The notes: generated from the letters alone by a model not told the origin. Positions 13,041 to 25,785 are shown, counted from the stretch's first letter. The stretch is DNA of 64,000 bases from Lithobates sylvaticus (GCA_028564925.1 CM053026.1:601329107-601393106); one strand, 5' to 3'. Translations and numbers: made by a program.

Positions 13041-13310
13041 TTAGTGTGAAATAGGACCAGTGCCACTCACTACATACAAAAGTCCTTTGTACAAGTTTAC
13101 AATCAATCACACAATTCAAACAGTGAGGAAGACGAGCGATGAAGGCTTATTTAATAACAGAATCTGACAACAGTCCTAATTGAAATACAGATGGGTCTGA
13201 ATTCCAGTTTCCCAGTAGAGACCTTTAATTTAAATTCTTAAATACAAACTTTTATTACTAAAGAAATAAAATGTAAATATAATACAGTGTGATATATATA
13301 TATATATATA

Positions 13311-14865
13311 CAGTATCTCACAAAAGTGAGTACACACCTCACATTTTTGTAAATTTTTTCTTATATCTTTTTATGTGACAACACTGAAGAAATTACACTT
13401 TGCTACGATGTAAAGTAGTGAGTGTACAGCTTGTATAATAGTGTACATTTGCTGTCCCCTCAAAATAACTCAACACACAGCCACTGGCAACAAAAGTGAG
13501 TACACCCCTAAGTGAAAATGTCCAAATTGAGCCCAAAGTGTCAATATTTTGTGTGGCCACCATTTTTTTCAGCACTGCCTTAACCCTCTTGGGCATAGAG
13601 TAAACCAAAGCTTTACAGGTTGCCACTAGAGTCCTATTCCACTCCTCCATGACGACATCATGGAGCTGGTGGATGTTAGAGACCTTGCGCTCCTTCATCT
13701 TCCGTTTGAGCATGCCCCACAGATGCTCAATAGGGTTTTGGTCTGGAGACATGCTTGGCCAGTCCATTACCTTTACCCTCAGCTACCTTAGCAAGGCAGT
13801 GGTCATCTTGGAGGTGTGTTTGGGGTCGCTTTCATGTTGGAATACTGCCCTGCGGCCAAGTCTCTAAAGGGAGGGGATCATGCTCTGCTTCAGTATGTCA
13901 CAGTATATGTTGGCATTCATGGTTCCCTCAATCCTTGGTAGCTCTCCAGTGCCGGCAGCATTTATGCAGCCCCAGATTATGACACTCCCACCACCATGCT
14001 TGACTGTAAGCAATACATACTTGTCTTTGTACTCCTCACCTGGTTGCCACCACACATGCTTGATACCATCTGAACCAAATAAGTTTATCTCGGTCTCATC
14101 AGACCACAGGACATGGCTTCAGTAATACATGTCCTTAGTCTGCTTGTCTTCAGCAAACTGTTTGCAGGCTTTCTTGTGCATAATCTTTAGAAGAGGTTGC
14201 CTTCTGGGACAACAGCCATGCAGATCAATTTGATGCAGTGTGCATCAACCTCCCCCTTCAACCTCTGCAGCAATGCTGGCAGCACTCATACGTCTATTTC
14301 CTAAAGACAACCTCTCTATATGGCGCTGAGCACGTGCACTCAACTTCTTTGGTTGACCATGGTGAGGCCTGTTCTGAGCGGAACCAGTCCTGTTAAACTG
14401 CTGTATGGTCTTAGCCACTGTGCTAAAGCTCAGTTTCAGGGTCTTGACAATCTTCTTATAGCCTAGGCCATCTTTATGTAGAGCAACAATTCTTTTTTTC
14501 AGATCCTCAGAGAGTTCTTTGCCATGAGGTGCCATATTGAGCTTCCAGTGACCAGTAAGAGAGTGAGAGCGATAACACCAAATTTACCACACCTGCTCCC
14601 CATTCAAACCTGAGGAAAAACGGCTAATTGGGCCCAATTTGGACTTTCACTTAGGGGTTTACTCACTTTTGTTGCCAGCGGTTTAGACATTAATGGCTGT
14701 GTGTTGAGTTATTTTGAGGGGGACAGCAAATTTACACTGTTATACAAGCTGTACACTCACTACTTTACATTGTAGCAAAGTGCAATTTCTTTAGTGTTGT
14801 CACATGAAAAGATATACTAAAATATTTACAAACATGTGAGGGGTGTACTCACTTCTGTGAGATAC

Positions 14866-14867
<2 letters not shown>
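13311..14867 (-). mobile_element. Tc1/mariner element 2, both ends present
   Basis: The left end CAGTATCTCACAAAAGTGAG and the right end CTTCTGTGAGATACTG are inverted copies, with a long subterminal match around TTACACTTTGCTACGATGTA. The element sits between (TA)n tracts, consistent with TA targeting. Length is 1557 bp, normal for a full Tc1. It is the same subfamily as the copy at 59299. The transposase on the - strand is broken. Confidence 0.92.
13560..14535 (-). pseudogene. Tc1 transposase of element 2, broken
   Basis: Three open pieces in different frames cover the protein. 14535-14245 starts MAPHGKELSEDLKKRIVALH and gives the paired HTH DNA-binding domain with the GRPR-like hook. 14055-13864 holds KHGGGSVIIWGC. 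13767-13393 holds PDQNPIEHLWG with the catalytic Glu. The first Asp region, near 14100, lies between open pieces. Several frameshifts or stops make the copy inactive. Confidence 0.88.

Positions 14868-14900
<33 letters not shown>
14868..14900. repeat. (TG)n(TA)n microsatellite
   Basis: Short TG then TA run directly abutting Tc1 element 2. It probably includes the TA target site. Confidence 0.85.
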
Positions 14901-14982
14901 GATTCATTTATAATTCAAATAAATGAACAAATGAATGAATGTAAAAGATTTGTTTCTGAGACATGTTTTTATCCTTTTATAG

Positions 14983-15220
14983 ATTGCTGTACTCTGTTCT
15001 TCCCCCATCTGTCGCTAACGAACTCAGACATAAAAGGCCAGTTCCAGCCAAAAGATATGACAACGTCACAATCCTTTTCAGTGGCATTGTGGGATTCAAT
15101 GCGTTCTGCAGCAAACATGCTTCTGGTGAAGGAGCCATGAAGATTGTGAATCTCTTGAACGATGTTTACACCAGATTTGACATCTTGACAGACTCACGAA
15201 AAAATCCTTTCGTCTATAAG
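14983..15220 (+). CDS. GUCY1B1: GUCY1B1 exon: linker helix and first part of cyclase domain
   Basis: The acceptor TCCTTTTATAG is followed by [20 protein letters not shown] and the start of the class III cyclase fold, [11 protein letters not shown]. The usual metal-binding Asp of the first motif is Ser-Gly here, as known for beta-1, because the catalytic aspartates are supplied by the alpha subunit. The exon ends at NPFVYK with the donor AAG/GTGAAA in phase 0. An upstream Tc1 copy ends only about 115 bp before the acceptor, and a MITE starts about 60 bp after the donor. Confidence 0.97.
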
Positions 15221-15278
15221 GTGAAATTAATAGTAACGGGAGAGAACAACCTAGACGATATGCATTGATCAATACAGT

Positions 15279-15743
15279 TAATGTGGTTGTAAACCTCAGA
15301 CATGAAGTATGAACAAACCATATCCCTTGTGTGTACTTGTACTTGTCTCAGTTAAGAGCATTAAGTGCCATTTCTGTCTCCTGCTTTGTTCTTCAGCTAT
15401 CAGCATGAATCACTTCTGACAAGTTTTCCTGACACCAAGAGAAAAAATGTGACAGGGGAGGGACCTCCAGCAGATTGACAGCCTCAGCTCTGTTCCTGTG
15501 TGTTGTGTGGAGGGGGGGTTGTGTCCTATCCCTAGAATCAGCTCTCAGCTCTGTAACTTTATCGCTCCATCCTTTTTTTTTTTTCCTGAACTCTCAGACA
15601 AGTTTTAAAATTCAGCCCTTTGAATGAATGAATAGTGAAGAAAGGACTGCAGATAAACAGGTACAACATATATAGGTGGATCTGTGTATCACCTGAGGCC
15701 AGTCACTTCACTGGGTATATGTAAGGGTTTATAACCACTTTAA
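15279..15743. mobile_element. MITE with TGGTTGTAAACC ends
   Basis: ATGTGGTTGTAAACCTCAGA at the left is mirrored by GGTTTATAACCACTTTAA at the right. It begins about 60 bp after a GUCY1B1 donor site. There is no coding capacity. Confidence 0.6.
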
Positions 15744-16066
15744 GCTGGCCATACATTAGTAGATTTTCAAAAAGAACATTTGTACAAACATTTTCAGGAT
15801 ATTCAGTGACTTAATGAATGTCGTTCAAAAGTACTTAAAATTTTGTTTGCTTTTAACATTCGGTTTTGGAATGAATGGACTTTCCTTAACAAAAAACACA
15901 TACTCTGTTAGAAATGAGTTTGTTCAATAAAAACTTTCCACGCTGTTCCTTTTCTCATCATAGTCAAAAATTAAGTCTGAGTATGACCCCACTAATGAGT
16001 AGAAAATTGGATGAACTCCCTTAAAATGAAAAATTGTGAACAAAGTTCCACTAGTGTATGGCCAGA
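15744..16066. mobile_element. MITE with CTGGCCATACATTAGTAG ends
   Basis: GCTGGCCATACATTAGTAGA (about 15745) and the inverse TCCACTAGTGTATGGCCAGA (about 16048-16067) delimit an AT-rich unit. It is flanked directly by two other MITEs, so three units stand end to end. Confidence 0.6.
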
Positions 16067-16089
16067 TTTAAAGTGATTGTAAATCCTTA

Positions 16090-16494
16090 TGCCGTGTACA
16101 CACCATCGGACTTTCTGACAACAAAACCATGGATTTTTGTTCGAAGGATGTTGGCTCCAACTTGTCTTGCATACACACGGTCACACAAATGTTGGCCAAC
16201 AATTACGAACGTGGTGACGTACAAGACGTACAACGAGCCGAGAAAAAGGAAGTTCAATAGCCAGTGCGGCTTCTTCTGCTTGATTCCGAGCATGTGTGAA
16301 CTTTTGTGTGTCGGACTTGTGTACACGCGATCGGAAATTCCAGCAACTTTTCCAGCAAATTTGAGAACCTGCTAGCCAACATTTGTTGGTGGAAAGTCCG
16401 ACAGCAAATGTTCGATGGAGCATACACACGGTCGGACTTTCAGCCAACAAGCTCACATCCAACATTTGTTGTTGGAAAATCTGATCTTGTGTAC
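16090..16494. mobile_element. PIF/Harbinger-like MITE, right end cut
   Basis: TTA (16087-16089) precedes TGCCGTGTACACACCATCGG. Internal blocks such as CATACACACGGTCGGAC recur in both orientations. The right end fades at TCTTGTGTACAG near 16494 without the expected GGCA-TTA. Confidence 0.6.
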
Positions 16495-16499
16495 AGAAA

Positions 16500-17735
16500 T
16501 GACTAGCCTCTGGTGATATACAGAGATAAAACAAATACTCCAAAATAAGTTGTAACTGTTTATCTATTGCTACCTCTTCTCTACAGCCCTTCAAAGTACA
16601 GAATTTAGACAGTATTTCTCAGCTCCAGAAGGCAGGGGTCTGGGATCTGGTGTCACACACTGTAATCGATAGAGCAGGAAGCTGAGTGTAAGCTGAGACC
16701 TGAGTGGAGGAATGGACAAACACCCCTATACACAGTCTCATAGAAAAACATGCACAGCTGAGGCTGTCAGTCACCTGCTGTGTGCTGGAGGGGGGCCATC
16801 TTCCAAGATTTTGTGGCGTCAGCATAGACTCATGCAGATAGCAGGGGACTAATAGAGGTGGCAGAAATCACACTAGATACTTTGGATTGAGGCGAGTACA
16901 TACTATAAAACGATATGTGTAGTTAATTTTTCATTTCAGAGGCAATATCACTCTGCATGGGTACACGCAGGTGGACCAAGTATCGGTGCGTGGACCAAGT
17001 TTCAGTGAGATAAAGGTTCGAATTGGCCCTTAAAGCTGTAGTAAACTGCCAGAAAAAAAAGCAAGCAAGTAGTTTTGCAACAGCTGGAAGGCCACCAGTT
17101 TGAGACCCCTGCTCTAAAGAGATCATATTAAAAACGGTTTATTTTGCACTTACCACAAACATTTCAAATGATCAGTCTCCTAACTTTTCTGACCATTTCT
17201 GTTTAACCTAGGAGAAAATAATTGAGAATGATAAAACAAATATGCCTAATAATGCTCCTTTTTTCAACTTTGGGAACTAAAAGAATATCAAAAATATTTT
17301 TCAATATGTTTGATACAGTGTTTGCACTACAGAAATCCATGTAAGTTAGTATATGTTGCTTTGCTTTTAGTTTTTTTTTTTTCTTGAGATCAAATAGAAG
17401 AATGTATAGACAGGTTGAAAGAATGTTCAGTCATTTGGTATTAAGTTATAACATGTATGGTATTTTTTACTTTTTATATTAACCATTTATGTGGTTTGCA
17501 GAAATGAAGTTTGTTGAAAATTTTTATGATTTAGATCATTTTTTCTGATATTGGTAATTATGATCATAGCTGAGATGACATTTTGATTCCACATGAAGCA
17601 AAGGGAAAGAAAATTCTTCTAAATATGAATACAACTCTGATTAAACCTAAAAACAAAATGCAGAATGCCCTTTATCTATAGCCGTACAGACTGTACATTC
17701 ATTACATGGATATTTAACCTGGCATGATCTTCTTT
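16500..17735. other. Intron with decayed repeat pieces
   Basis: About 17090-17118 reads CCAGTTTGAGACCCCTG, the end of a common hAT-like MITE. The rest is AT-rich and shows no gene. It contains poly-T near 17371-17382. Confidence 0.35.
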
Positions 17736-17738
17736 CAG

Positions 17739-17879
17739 GTGGAAACAGTTGGAGACAAATATATGACTGTCAGTGGTCTTCCAGAGCCTTGTGTTCATCA
17801 TGCACGTTCTATCTGCCATCTTGCCTTGGATATGATGGAGATTGCTGGACAGGTTCAGGTGGATGGAGAATCTGTACAG
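17739..17879 (+). CDS. GUCY1B1: GUCY1B1 exon: purine-recognition strand of cyclase domain
   Basis: The acceptor TCTTCTTTCAG leads into [15 protein letters not shown]. The Glu of VETVGDKY is the guanine-binding Glu473 of human beta-1 by my count. The exon closes with VDGESVQ and the donor CAG/GTGATT. It is 47 codons long with both borders in phase 0. The segment [18 protein letters not shown] forms the helix next to the dimer interface. Confidence 0.97.
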
Positions 17880-18193
17880 GTGATTACTATTCCATAAGAA
17901 GGCAGCCATCACAAAGCTTATATTTAAAATTTGTGTAATGCACCTTGTCACCTTAAAACTGAGTGAACTAAAATATTTTAGTTACAAAGAATTTTCTTAA
18001 GTAACATGTAGAGGATTTTTTTCCAACCAACGTAGAGGTGCACCTATACTGCATTTAAGCCATGTTTCTTCTTGTGAATGTTTTATTTTTACATACATAT
18101 TTCCTCGTAATCAAATCCATCCGTTTTGTGCACCTTTTTATTTTCAGAATAAATGAAACACAACTTGTTTTGCAATTCTTGTCTCCCTTCCAG

Positions 18194-18348
18194 ATCACAA
18201 TTGGTATACACACTGGAGAGGTGGTGACAGGGGTTATCGGTCAGAGAATGCCACGCTACTGCCTGTTTGGAAATACTGTTAATTTGACCAGCAGAACAGA
18301 GACAACAGGGGAAAAAGGGAAGATCAATGTTTCCGAATACACATACCG
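18194..18348 (+). CDS. GUCY1B1: GUCY1B1 exon: catalytic core with GTP-selecting Cys
   Basis: The acceptor CTCCCTTCCAG is followed by [16 protein letters not shown]. The [14 protein letters not shown] stretch holds the Cys that counts to position 541 and, with Glu473, selects guanine over adenine. The Asn and Arg of NTVNLTSR correspond to Asn548 and Arg552, which contact the ribose and triphosphate. The exon ends in TYR split as CG/G at the donor CG/GTAAGA. The intron before it is only 314 bp, the shortest in the window. Confidence 0.97.
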
Positions 18349-18984
18349 GTAAGACCAGTTTATTCTTTGAACTTAATGGATGTGTGCCTTTTTTTTTATT
18401 ATTATTTCATCTATATGAGTATTTTGTTTTTTGTTACTTGCTGGGTTTCATCTAACATTTTTTGCACATAGCAATATTGCATCATATATTTGTTGTATTG
18501 GTTTATATGGTCACATCCACAGTCACTCTTGATATCATATGATATCATATGTTTTACATTCCATTCCGTTTTAGCTTCCATTCCATTATAACTTTTTTCA
18601 AGATGAACAGCTATGCCACTATTTAAGGGATGAAAAAAATATTTAATACTTTTGTACAGATATCCTTTTAATGACTCTCCCATCCCACCTCCCCCCCCAA
18701 CACTAAAGTATTATACTGGCAGATCCACGCTGCGCTGCCCATGGGCAAACTCTCTCAGCCTATCCTGAAGTATTTTGCATCATTTGCGCAGACAAACCCC
18801 ATTCATTCCTATAAAAAGTTGTCTGTCAACTTACCCAGCAATGGATGGCCATTAAATGGGGACTCTAGCTTGTTTCCATTTATACAATTTTCCAGTGGTA
18901 CCCCGTTTCTGAAAAAAAGCTGTACAGAGCTTGAAACATCGCTGCTCTTTACTGGATAATGGAGGTTTTTTTTTTAAACAATTG

Positions 18985-19620
18985 CTTAAAGCGTTTGTTA
19001 ACCCCCCCCCCCAAAAAAAAAATTATCCTGTTCCCTTAAAGCATTTTATACAGCACAGCGCTTGTGCTGTGTCATTTGGCCCCCTGTATACCCTAAAAAA
19101 CCTGGCTTATCCTGCCTGCCTATACCCTCCCCTCTGCAAACAGACCACGATAATTATGGCTGCTGAGCCCTGACATCGTAGACCGTTTGCGTGATTCCGT
19201 CAGCTGCAACCTGCTATCTGCAGCTCTCCTGTGTCTGTATCTTGTTTGTGTCTCCTATGTCCTCCTCCCCGCTCCCCTCCCTGCCTGTACCAGTGTATAA
19301 GAAGTTTTCCTGTGCCCGTGTTCTGTAAAAAATCTGCCCGATTTTACCTGTATGAGATCTGCTACCACCGCTGAGCTGATGCGCGTCTCTCTCTCTCTCT
19401 CTCTCTCTCCCCCTCCTCCCTGACTGACGTCAGCGGGAGGGCTCGGCCGCTGTGAGCCTGAGAGACAAGGGAGGAGAGGAATCAGCTGAGCACACGGAGC
19501 AGAGCTCATACAGGTACAATCGGGCAGATTTTTTACAGAACACAGGCACAGGGAAACTCCTTCTAATGGTACAGAGAGGATGACAGCATTTAGTAGAAGT
19601 GGGTTAACAACCACTTTAAC
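18985..19620. mobile_element. MITE with TTAAAGTGGTTGTTAACCC ends and CT-rich centre
   Basis: CTTAAAGCGTTTGTTAACCC at the left mirrors GGGTTAACAACCACTTTAA at the right. Inner inverted pairs include TTCTGTAAAAAATCTGCCCG with CGGGCAGATTTTTTACAGAA. A (CT)n run lies at about 19388-19409. It is in the largest GUCY1B1 intron. Confidence 0.75.
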
Positions 19621-19730
19621 CGTGTATAAATAAAAGAGATATTTTTTGCAGACCTTTATTGGAAGTCCTTGGTGCAGTTTGTCAGTTTTATGAGATTTTT
19701 TATATACAGTTCAATGGGATAATAGCATAA

Positions 19731-20099
19731 AGCCCAGTACACACTATAAGAAAATTGGGCATTTTCGTCTGAGGAACTATCATACGATATTTTGACAGTG
19801 TGTACACAACTTTTGACAGCCGATTCTAAGCTTCTGAACGAAAATTTACGAAGGGACAAACTCCAAAATGTTTCTCGTACGGGACCAGAACAAACGATTT
19901 TCATTTAATATGTACTGTTTTCATACAAGAAAAAACAGAAACAAAAGACTGCACATAATCAGAAACCATAAACAACAAAAAAAAGCCTTTGTACTATGAG
20001 AATTTTCATACATTATTTCCTTCCTCGGTTCCAACTTGCTGTGAAACATCCAGGAAAATCCGACAATCGTTTGCCCAATTTTCTTATAGTGTGTACTTC
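19731..20099. mobile_element. MITE with AGTACACACTATAAGAAAAT ends
   Basis: AGCCCAGTACACACTATAAG and the inverse CTTATAGTGTGTACTTCA enclose a 370-bp AT-rich body with internal TACGA motifs. The family is related in style to the sequence at 41960-42242. Confidence 0.7.
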
Positions 20100-22490
20100 A
20101 CTTTCGTTATATTTTTGTCATTCAATAAAAAAGCTACTAATGATAGGTGTTGATATGCTATGGCTTATTTTTTCATGTTTCCAGAGTTAGATACTGTCTG
20201 ACCACAGCTTATACTCAATATAAAGTTTTACTTTCTGGACTGGACTGGTATATAGTGTACTTATTTCATTAATCATTAGGAGCCTTTTTGGCCATGTTTT
20301 TGTCATAGCAATAGCACCTTTTATTGGTTACTTCCATTGAGCATGGCAGTTTATATTTTATTGGGTTTTAAAGGTTTTTTTACCAGGGGGGCAGTGTAGA
20401 AAAGTACAGTAATTGAAATTACGTTTTTGAAAACTGGTAATTTTTTCTTAGTTTTTTTGTAATTGTGGTACAGTTTTTTTTAATGTTTTGTCCTTTATTG
20501 GAGAACTACTGAAGTTTTATACTTTGTACCATTGAACTTTTATTTTGGTGTCAGGGCTGTTTTCTGCTTTTTTGATTGGCTCAATGTGGAATTGTTTGAT
20601 TTTTTTTTTTATGGGGTTGTGAGGTGCAGATGGGATTTTTATCCTAGCTACAAAAAACTCCCCTGTATAAATTTTTTACTATGCATACATTTGATAACTT
20701 CATCTTGTACTTTCTGGAAATACATTAACTAGAGCTTCTGTACACATTATTCCCACAATCTACTGTTGTTTAGTTCTTCCTTCCATGGTTGCAGTCATTG
20801 TAGAAACTGGAAAAGATCTCTGCACTGTTACCTTAGCATCTAAAGAACCAGGAGAAGATACAGTCTGAGACAAGACTCTCACCAAACCCTATGGATGAAA
20901 GCCCTTTTTGAAATATATCAGTTTGTTACCAAACTTATTTGTATTTTACTATTAGAATAACATTAGTGTGTCATAATTTAAAAGAGCTGCCAAATGGCCA
21001 ATAACATGATGTTGTTTAACCATTTGCCAAAGTAGTACAGATAACAGTGATAGCTAGGTCGGGTTCCATTAAAGAAGGCATTCTAAAAAAAGCATTGCTA
21101 TATTTTCTAAAAGCATATGTTGGGATCCTAGATGTGGATAATGTAATGGAATTCAAGAGTACCCTTGCCTCTGATAGCACTGATTTGTTACCATGAACGT
21201 ACATGCATAACATACATTCCGTTAGAACATATGTTTCTTTGTGTAGCCTTTAATCTCTCACATTGCAGACATATATCATTTCTTTTTAATATGACCATTG
21301 TTTTGCATTTCCTTGCCGTTCATACTTCTTAAGCCTGAAGATCTTTTAGTGAGACTATAAAATAAGTTTTTTTTTTTTTTTTTTTTTATAAAAGCCTAAT
21401 ATTTCAGCACAGTAATCTCCAATAGATAAAGATTTATATTGCTTCTGCTGTAGCTGGAAAATACAGTGAGACACATGTAACTAGATACCAGGCACATCAA
21501 ATATGATTTACTGCCACTTAAAAGAGAGATTAGCCAAGGGAAAGACAGCAGAGTAGCGCAAAATTTCTCCATGTAATAAATATATGCCCAGTGAAATTGC
21601 TCAGCTTATTAACCTAAATGGCTTGTCACATAAAGTTTGTACTTTCCAAAGCATGACTGAGATATTATGGGCAATTAAGTCAGGATAGAACAATTCAAAA
21701 TTATTTGTCTACGTGTGCATTTATAAAAAGCTGGCGTCCAGTGGATGATTTCAGTGCCAAGGGATTTTTGTTAATAAAATCCAGTCCTAGGGATCTAATA
21801 AAGATCATAGGCATGAGTTAAAACATACAGGGTTGTGAGGATCTGTGCTCCTTAAAAACTCTCTGAGTCATTAATACATAAATGTTTAGGTTCTGAAGAT
21901 TCCATTGCAAGAGCTGACAGACCAGTGAGCTATGGAATGATATACACTAAGTCCAAATAGCCCAGGCGAGTTGCTAGTAACAAAGTGTTAGCACTCTTAC
22001 GACTGCTTTGAAGGACCACTGTTGTGACGTTGCAATTTAAAAATAAAATAATACACTAAATACTTATAGTATTAACTGTTGACAGATATCAGAATACAAC
22101 ATTTTTCACCATAATAGCCCTTTAACATTTTGCAAAGTCCTATTATATTTAGAAGATAGAGAGCAAGTAAAAATAAACCAGAGGGAAAGGAAAATGACTG
22201 TAGATGGCCAGCTATTGTAGACCAGGGTGCCTGAAGCCAAGGAGAGGTGTCAAGCAGTTTCCTCTGTCCAGTTGTTGTGCATTTGTGGGACCACTTCCCA
22301 CTCCTTTTGCCATTCAATAAAGATAGGTGAGACTCTTGGGCTCTGGTGTGGATGTTTGGGCTTAAACAATTGTTGACTGGGATTTTGTAAAAGGAGCATT
22401 TAGTATACTCTTGCCCTGAAGTTGATATTGCTTTTCAGATATTTCAATCTATATATTTGTAGATTGTGTTGCTTAAAGAAGCATAAAGCA
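20100..22490. other. Intron, no recognised element
   Basis: AT-rich intron of GUCY1B1 with homopolymer runs (poly-T near 21368-21387). I see no coding frame and no paired ends in it. Confidence 0.35.
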
Positions 22491-23400
22491 TGAGGAAATT
22501 ACTCTTCCATTTATTAATAAAGTAAAGTGATTTAGCGCATAAGTTAAACACACACCTAAAAAGTGTAACACCACTAGTGATCACATAAATAAATAAATAA
22601 ATAAACAGATAATTTATATGAATGAATAAATAGCACTAGTGCAGGTAATGGTAAAGGTGGTCTCTAATATGGGAGCAAATAATGCAATAAATAAGATCCA
22701 ATAAAGCGAATGGTAGAGCAGCAAAAGTATATATATTAGCCCAGGGAGAAAGTCTATAACATGTGTCCACGAATGCTTAAAAGGCTGTTTTTTCTTCTGT
22801 GTCACTGGTGCGAGAAAACTGGCAGTGTGCAATCCACAAACGTGCTCTCAAAACTCTCACCTCACATATTCTTTGGTTCAGCGTGTTATATCAGGTTACA
22901 TGAATCTCTCTCCACCATCAGGACTTGTATCCTCCTTTAAAGCACTTGATCCCAGTATAAAGTGACAGGCTGCGTGCAGTGAAATCCCTCACTAGGGCAT
23001 ATGTCTTCTTTATATCCCAATTACTCCATGCAGTGTTTGACCAGCTCGCATCTAAACTGGGTATGTTACCGACTCACCGGACACATACACCATAGACATA
23101 AAAAGAAGAAAGGATGCCTCCAATGGTGAAGTATATATAAACAGGGGACTTTATTAAAAAAACAAAACTACAAAATGGACCCTTACAATGTAAAAAATTT
23201 AATTGAGCAGAAAGCAAAAATGGCGCTCAAACGCCAATCTCACATCACTTCCGGTTCACGGGTTGACTGCTTCCGACCACTCCCACTATTCTTTTATTTA
23301 CACGTGTGGGGTACTGATCCCCAGAATCCATTAGTACAGCGAGAAGGTCACTTTCACTTTTATTTGCACTCTTCCATTTATGACCGATGATTTATCTTAG
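22490..23400. repeat. Unclassified interspersed repeat candidate
   Basis: Composition changes sharply from the flanking intron, with blocks such as CACATCACTTCCGGTTCACG and CATATGTCTTCTTTATATCC and a short (AAAT)n near 22590. No coding frame or paired ends were seen, so the class is open. Confidence 0.3.
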
Positions 23401-24127
23401 AATGTTTTGTGTTCATTGCATATCGATGGAAGTCCTTCACGATTCTTCTTCAATTTTATAGCAATCTGTGTATAATATCCAGGTGCATAGGAGCAATGTA
23501 CAAGTAGTTATGTCCCTGCAAGGGAATCTTGGTGGTTGGCCTTGTGCTTAGCTGTCCTTGCGCTTGCCTGAGAACATTTTAAGCAATTCAAACTGCTGCA
23601 TCTTTGAATATTTACTCAATATATATCCCCATTTTCTCCCGATATAGCAGACCTAGCTGTCTGAGAAACAAGAGTCATATCCATCCTACCAAATACTCAG
23701 AATTACAATATGGCATATACAACAGTATACGACACAGCCATGCTTTTAATAAAAGTTTAGTTTGTTGATTTTTGCAATTAGCAAGGTGATTGTGTATGGA
23801 GTAAATGGGAGTATTAGTAATGTTTGCATAATACATGATTCATCACAAGATTTTTTTTCACATATTTTTATGGAAAATGTTTTATGTGTATTTTGGAATA
23901 CAAATGGAATTTTACTATCTTATGTATGCTGGTATCTTTAAAGTCTGATCTTTTGTTACTGGGTTATTTTTACACATATGGTTGTGGTGCTATACTAGCT
24001 CCTTATATTATTTGATATTTCTCCAGGTGTTGGAAGCTTTACCCCAAACATGTCCATGTCATGCTATGGATAAGGGATTTAGTGTAGGAGGAACTGTAAA
24101 TTCCAGGCTTTTGGCGTATAACTCTTA

Positions 24128-24551
24128 TGCCCCATACACACGGTCAGATTTTCCGACGGAAAATGTCCTATCGGACAATGTTGTCGGAAATTCCGACCGT
24201 GTGTAGGCTCCATCTGACTTTTTCCGTCGGATTTTCCGACGGACAAAGTTTTATCTCCTGCTCTCAAATTTTCCGACAACAAAGTCCTATCGGACTTTTT
24301 CCGATCGTGTGTAGCGAATTCCGATGGACAAAGTGCCACGCATGCTCAGATCACATTACAAGACCAAAGCTATTGGCTACTAGCCTCTACGTAGTCCCGT
24401 CGTACGCAACGAACGTCACCACGTTCAGGATGATCGGATTTTCCGACAACTTTGTCCGACCGTGTGTATGCAACACCAGTGTCGGACAAAATCCGTCGGA
24501 AAAAATCAGACGGATTTTGTGGTCGGAATTTCCGACCGTGTGTATGGGGCA
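24128..24551. mobile_element. Complete PIF/Harbinger-like MITE with TTA duplication
   Basis: TTA (24125-24127), then TGCCCCATACACACGGTCAG, and at the other end GACCGTGTGTATGGGGCA followed by TTA (24552-24554). The interior is packed with inverted TTCCGAC/GTCGGAA motifs, so the 424-bp unit can fold extensively. It ends about 60 bp before a GUCY1B1 acceptor without disturbing it. Confidence 0.85.
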
Positions 24552-24609
24552 TTACTGATTATTCTTAGACTCACTTTGATAAAAAATATTTTTTATCTTT
24601 ATTTTACAG

Positions 24610-24736
24610 GTGTCTTATGAGTCCTGAAAATGCTGATCCTCAATTCAACTTACAGCACAGAGGTCCAGTAAGCATGAAGGGCAAAACAGACCCAATGCAA
24701 GTCTGGTTTTTATCCAGGAAGACCACAGATGTAGAG
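24610..24736 (+). CDS. GUCY1B1: GUCY1B1 exon: C-terminal end of cyclase domain
   Basis: The acceptor TTTATTTTACAG joins G to the previous CG to give Arg, then [10 protein letters not shown] and the closing strand [14 protein letters not shown]. The donor GTAGAG/GTATGA is in phase 0. If it were not used, the frame would add Val and stop at once. Mammalian beta-1 continues for about seven more residues after the equivalent Glu, so an intron here is likely and a short last exon must follow. A Harbinger-like MITE ends about 60 bp upstream of the acceptor. Confidence 0.95.
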
Positions 24737-25007
24737 GTATGACTAATATGGGTGTAAGACTTTGCTTTTTTAAACATTTCACATATTTCAGGTTTGATAT
24801 AATTTGGGGTTGGAAATCATTGTCTGTGATTCATACAGTATGTCTAAATATTCAGATGTGCTCTTTTTCAGCATCATACATACAAGCAGTGTTTATATTG
24901 ACGGCCAGAAAGATGTACTGTAGTACTGTACTGTACTTTTTATGATATGGAGATTTATAAATATCTTATATTTTTCTTATTATAAAACACAAGATTTATT
25001 TCACTAG

Positions 25008-25785
25008 ACTCTACTCTTTTTTTCCCACAATTAGAGCTTTCTTTTGGTGGTTTTTGATCACCTCTGCGGTTTTTTATTTTTTGCGCTATAAACAAAATAA
25101 GAGCCTCAATTTTGAAAAAAAAAGTATTTTTTAATTTTTGCAATAATAAATATCCCCAAAAATGTTTTTAAAAAACAAATTTCTTCATCAGTTTAGACCA
25201 ATATATATTCTTCTACATATTTTTGGTAAAAAAATCGCAATAAGCGTATATTGATTGGTTTGCGCAAAACTTATAGCGTCTACAAACTATAGGGGCGATT
25301 TATGGCATTTTTAGCGGTACTGCAACATTGCGGCGGACAGAACGGACACGTTTGACACATTTTTGGGACCATTGACATTGTAATCAGTGCTATAAAAATG
25401 CACTGATTACTTTGTAAATGTCACTGCTAGGGAAGGGGTTAACACTAGGGAGTGATCAAGGGGTTAAATGTGTTCCCTAGTTAGTGTTTCTAACTGTATG
25501 GGGATAGGACTCAGTACGGTAGGAGACATATTGTTGTTCCTACTTACTAGGAACACACAATATGTCTCCTCTCCCCTGACAGAATAGGGATTTGTGTGTT
25601 TACACACACAAATCCCCGTGCTGGCTCTCGTGCCCGTGATCACGCCCGCAACGCACACTGGGTTCCCCGCCGTGCAGCGAGCATGTGCGTACCCTCTGGC
25701 GGAAAGGAACAACGTACCCATACAGGGTTTCACCCAACAGAGCCACTCTGCCAACGTCAATTGGCGTGAGCCGGCCGGCAAGTGG
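25008..25785. mobile_element. TTAA-ended element, left end lost
   Basis: The right end GCCGGCCGGCAAGTGG is followed by TTAA (25786-25789). The body is homologous along its length to the complete copy at 44753-45736: TAGAGCTTTCTTTTGGTGGT, GCGCTATAAACAAA, ACACATTTTTGG and CTGTAAATG-type blocks. Two hairpins lie at 25521-25570 and 25587-25615. It is in the last GUCY1B1 intron. Confidence 0.75.

Noticed and set aside
14963-15268. Reading through the donor at 15220 into the intron
   Set aside because: The protein match to beta-1 cyclase ends exactly at NPFVYK, and VETVGDKY continues at 17739 in the right phase.
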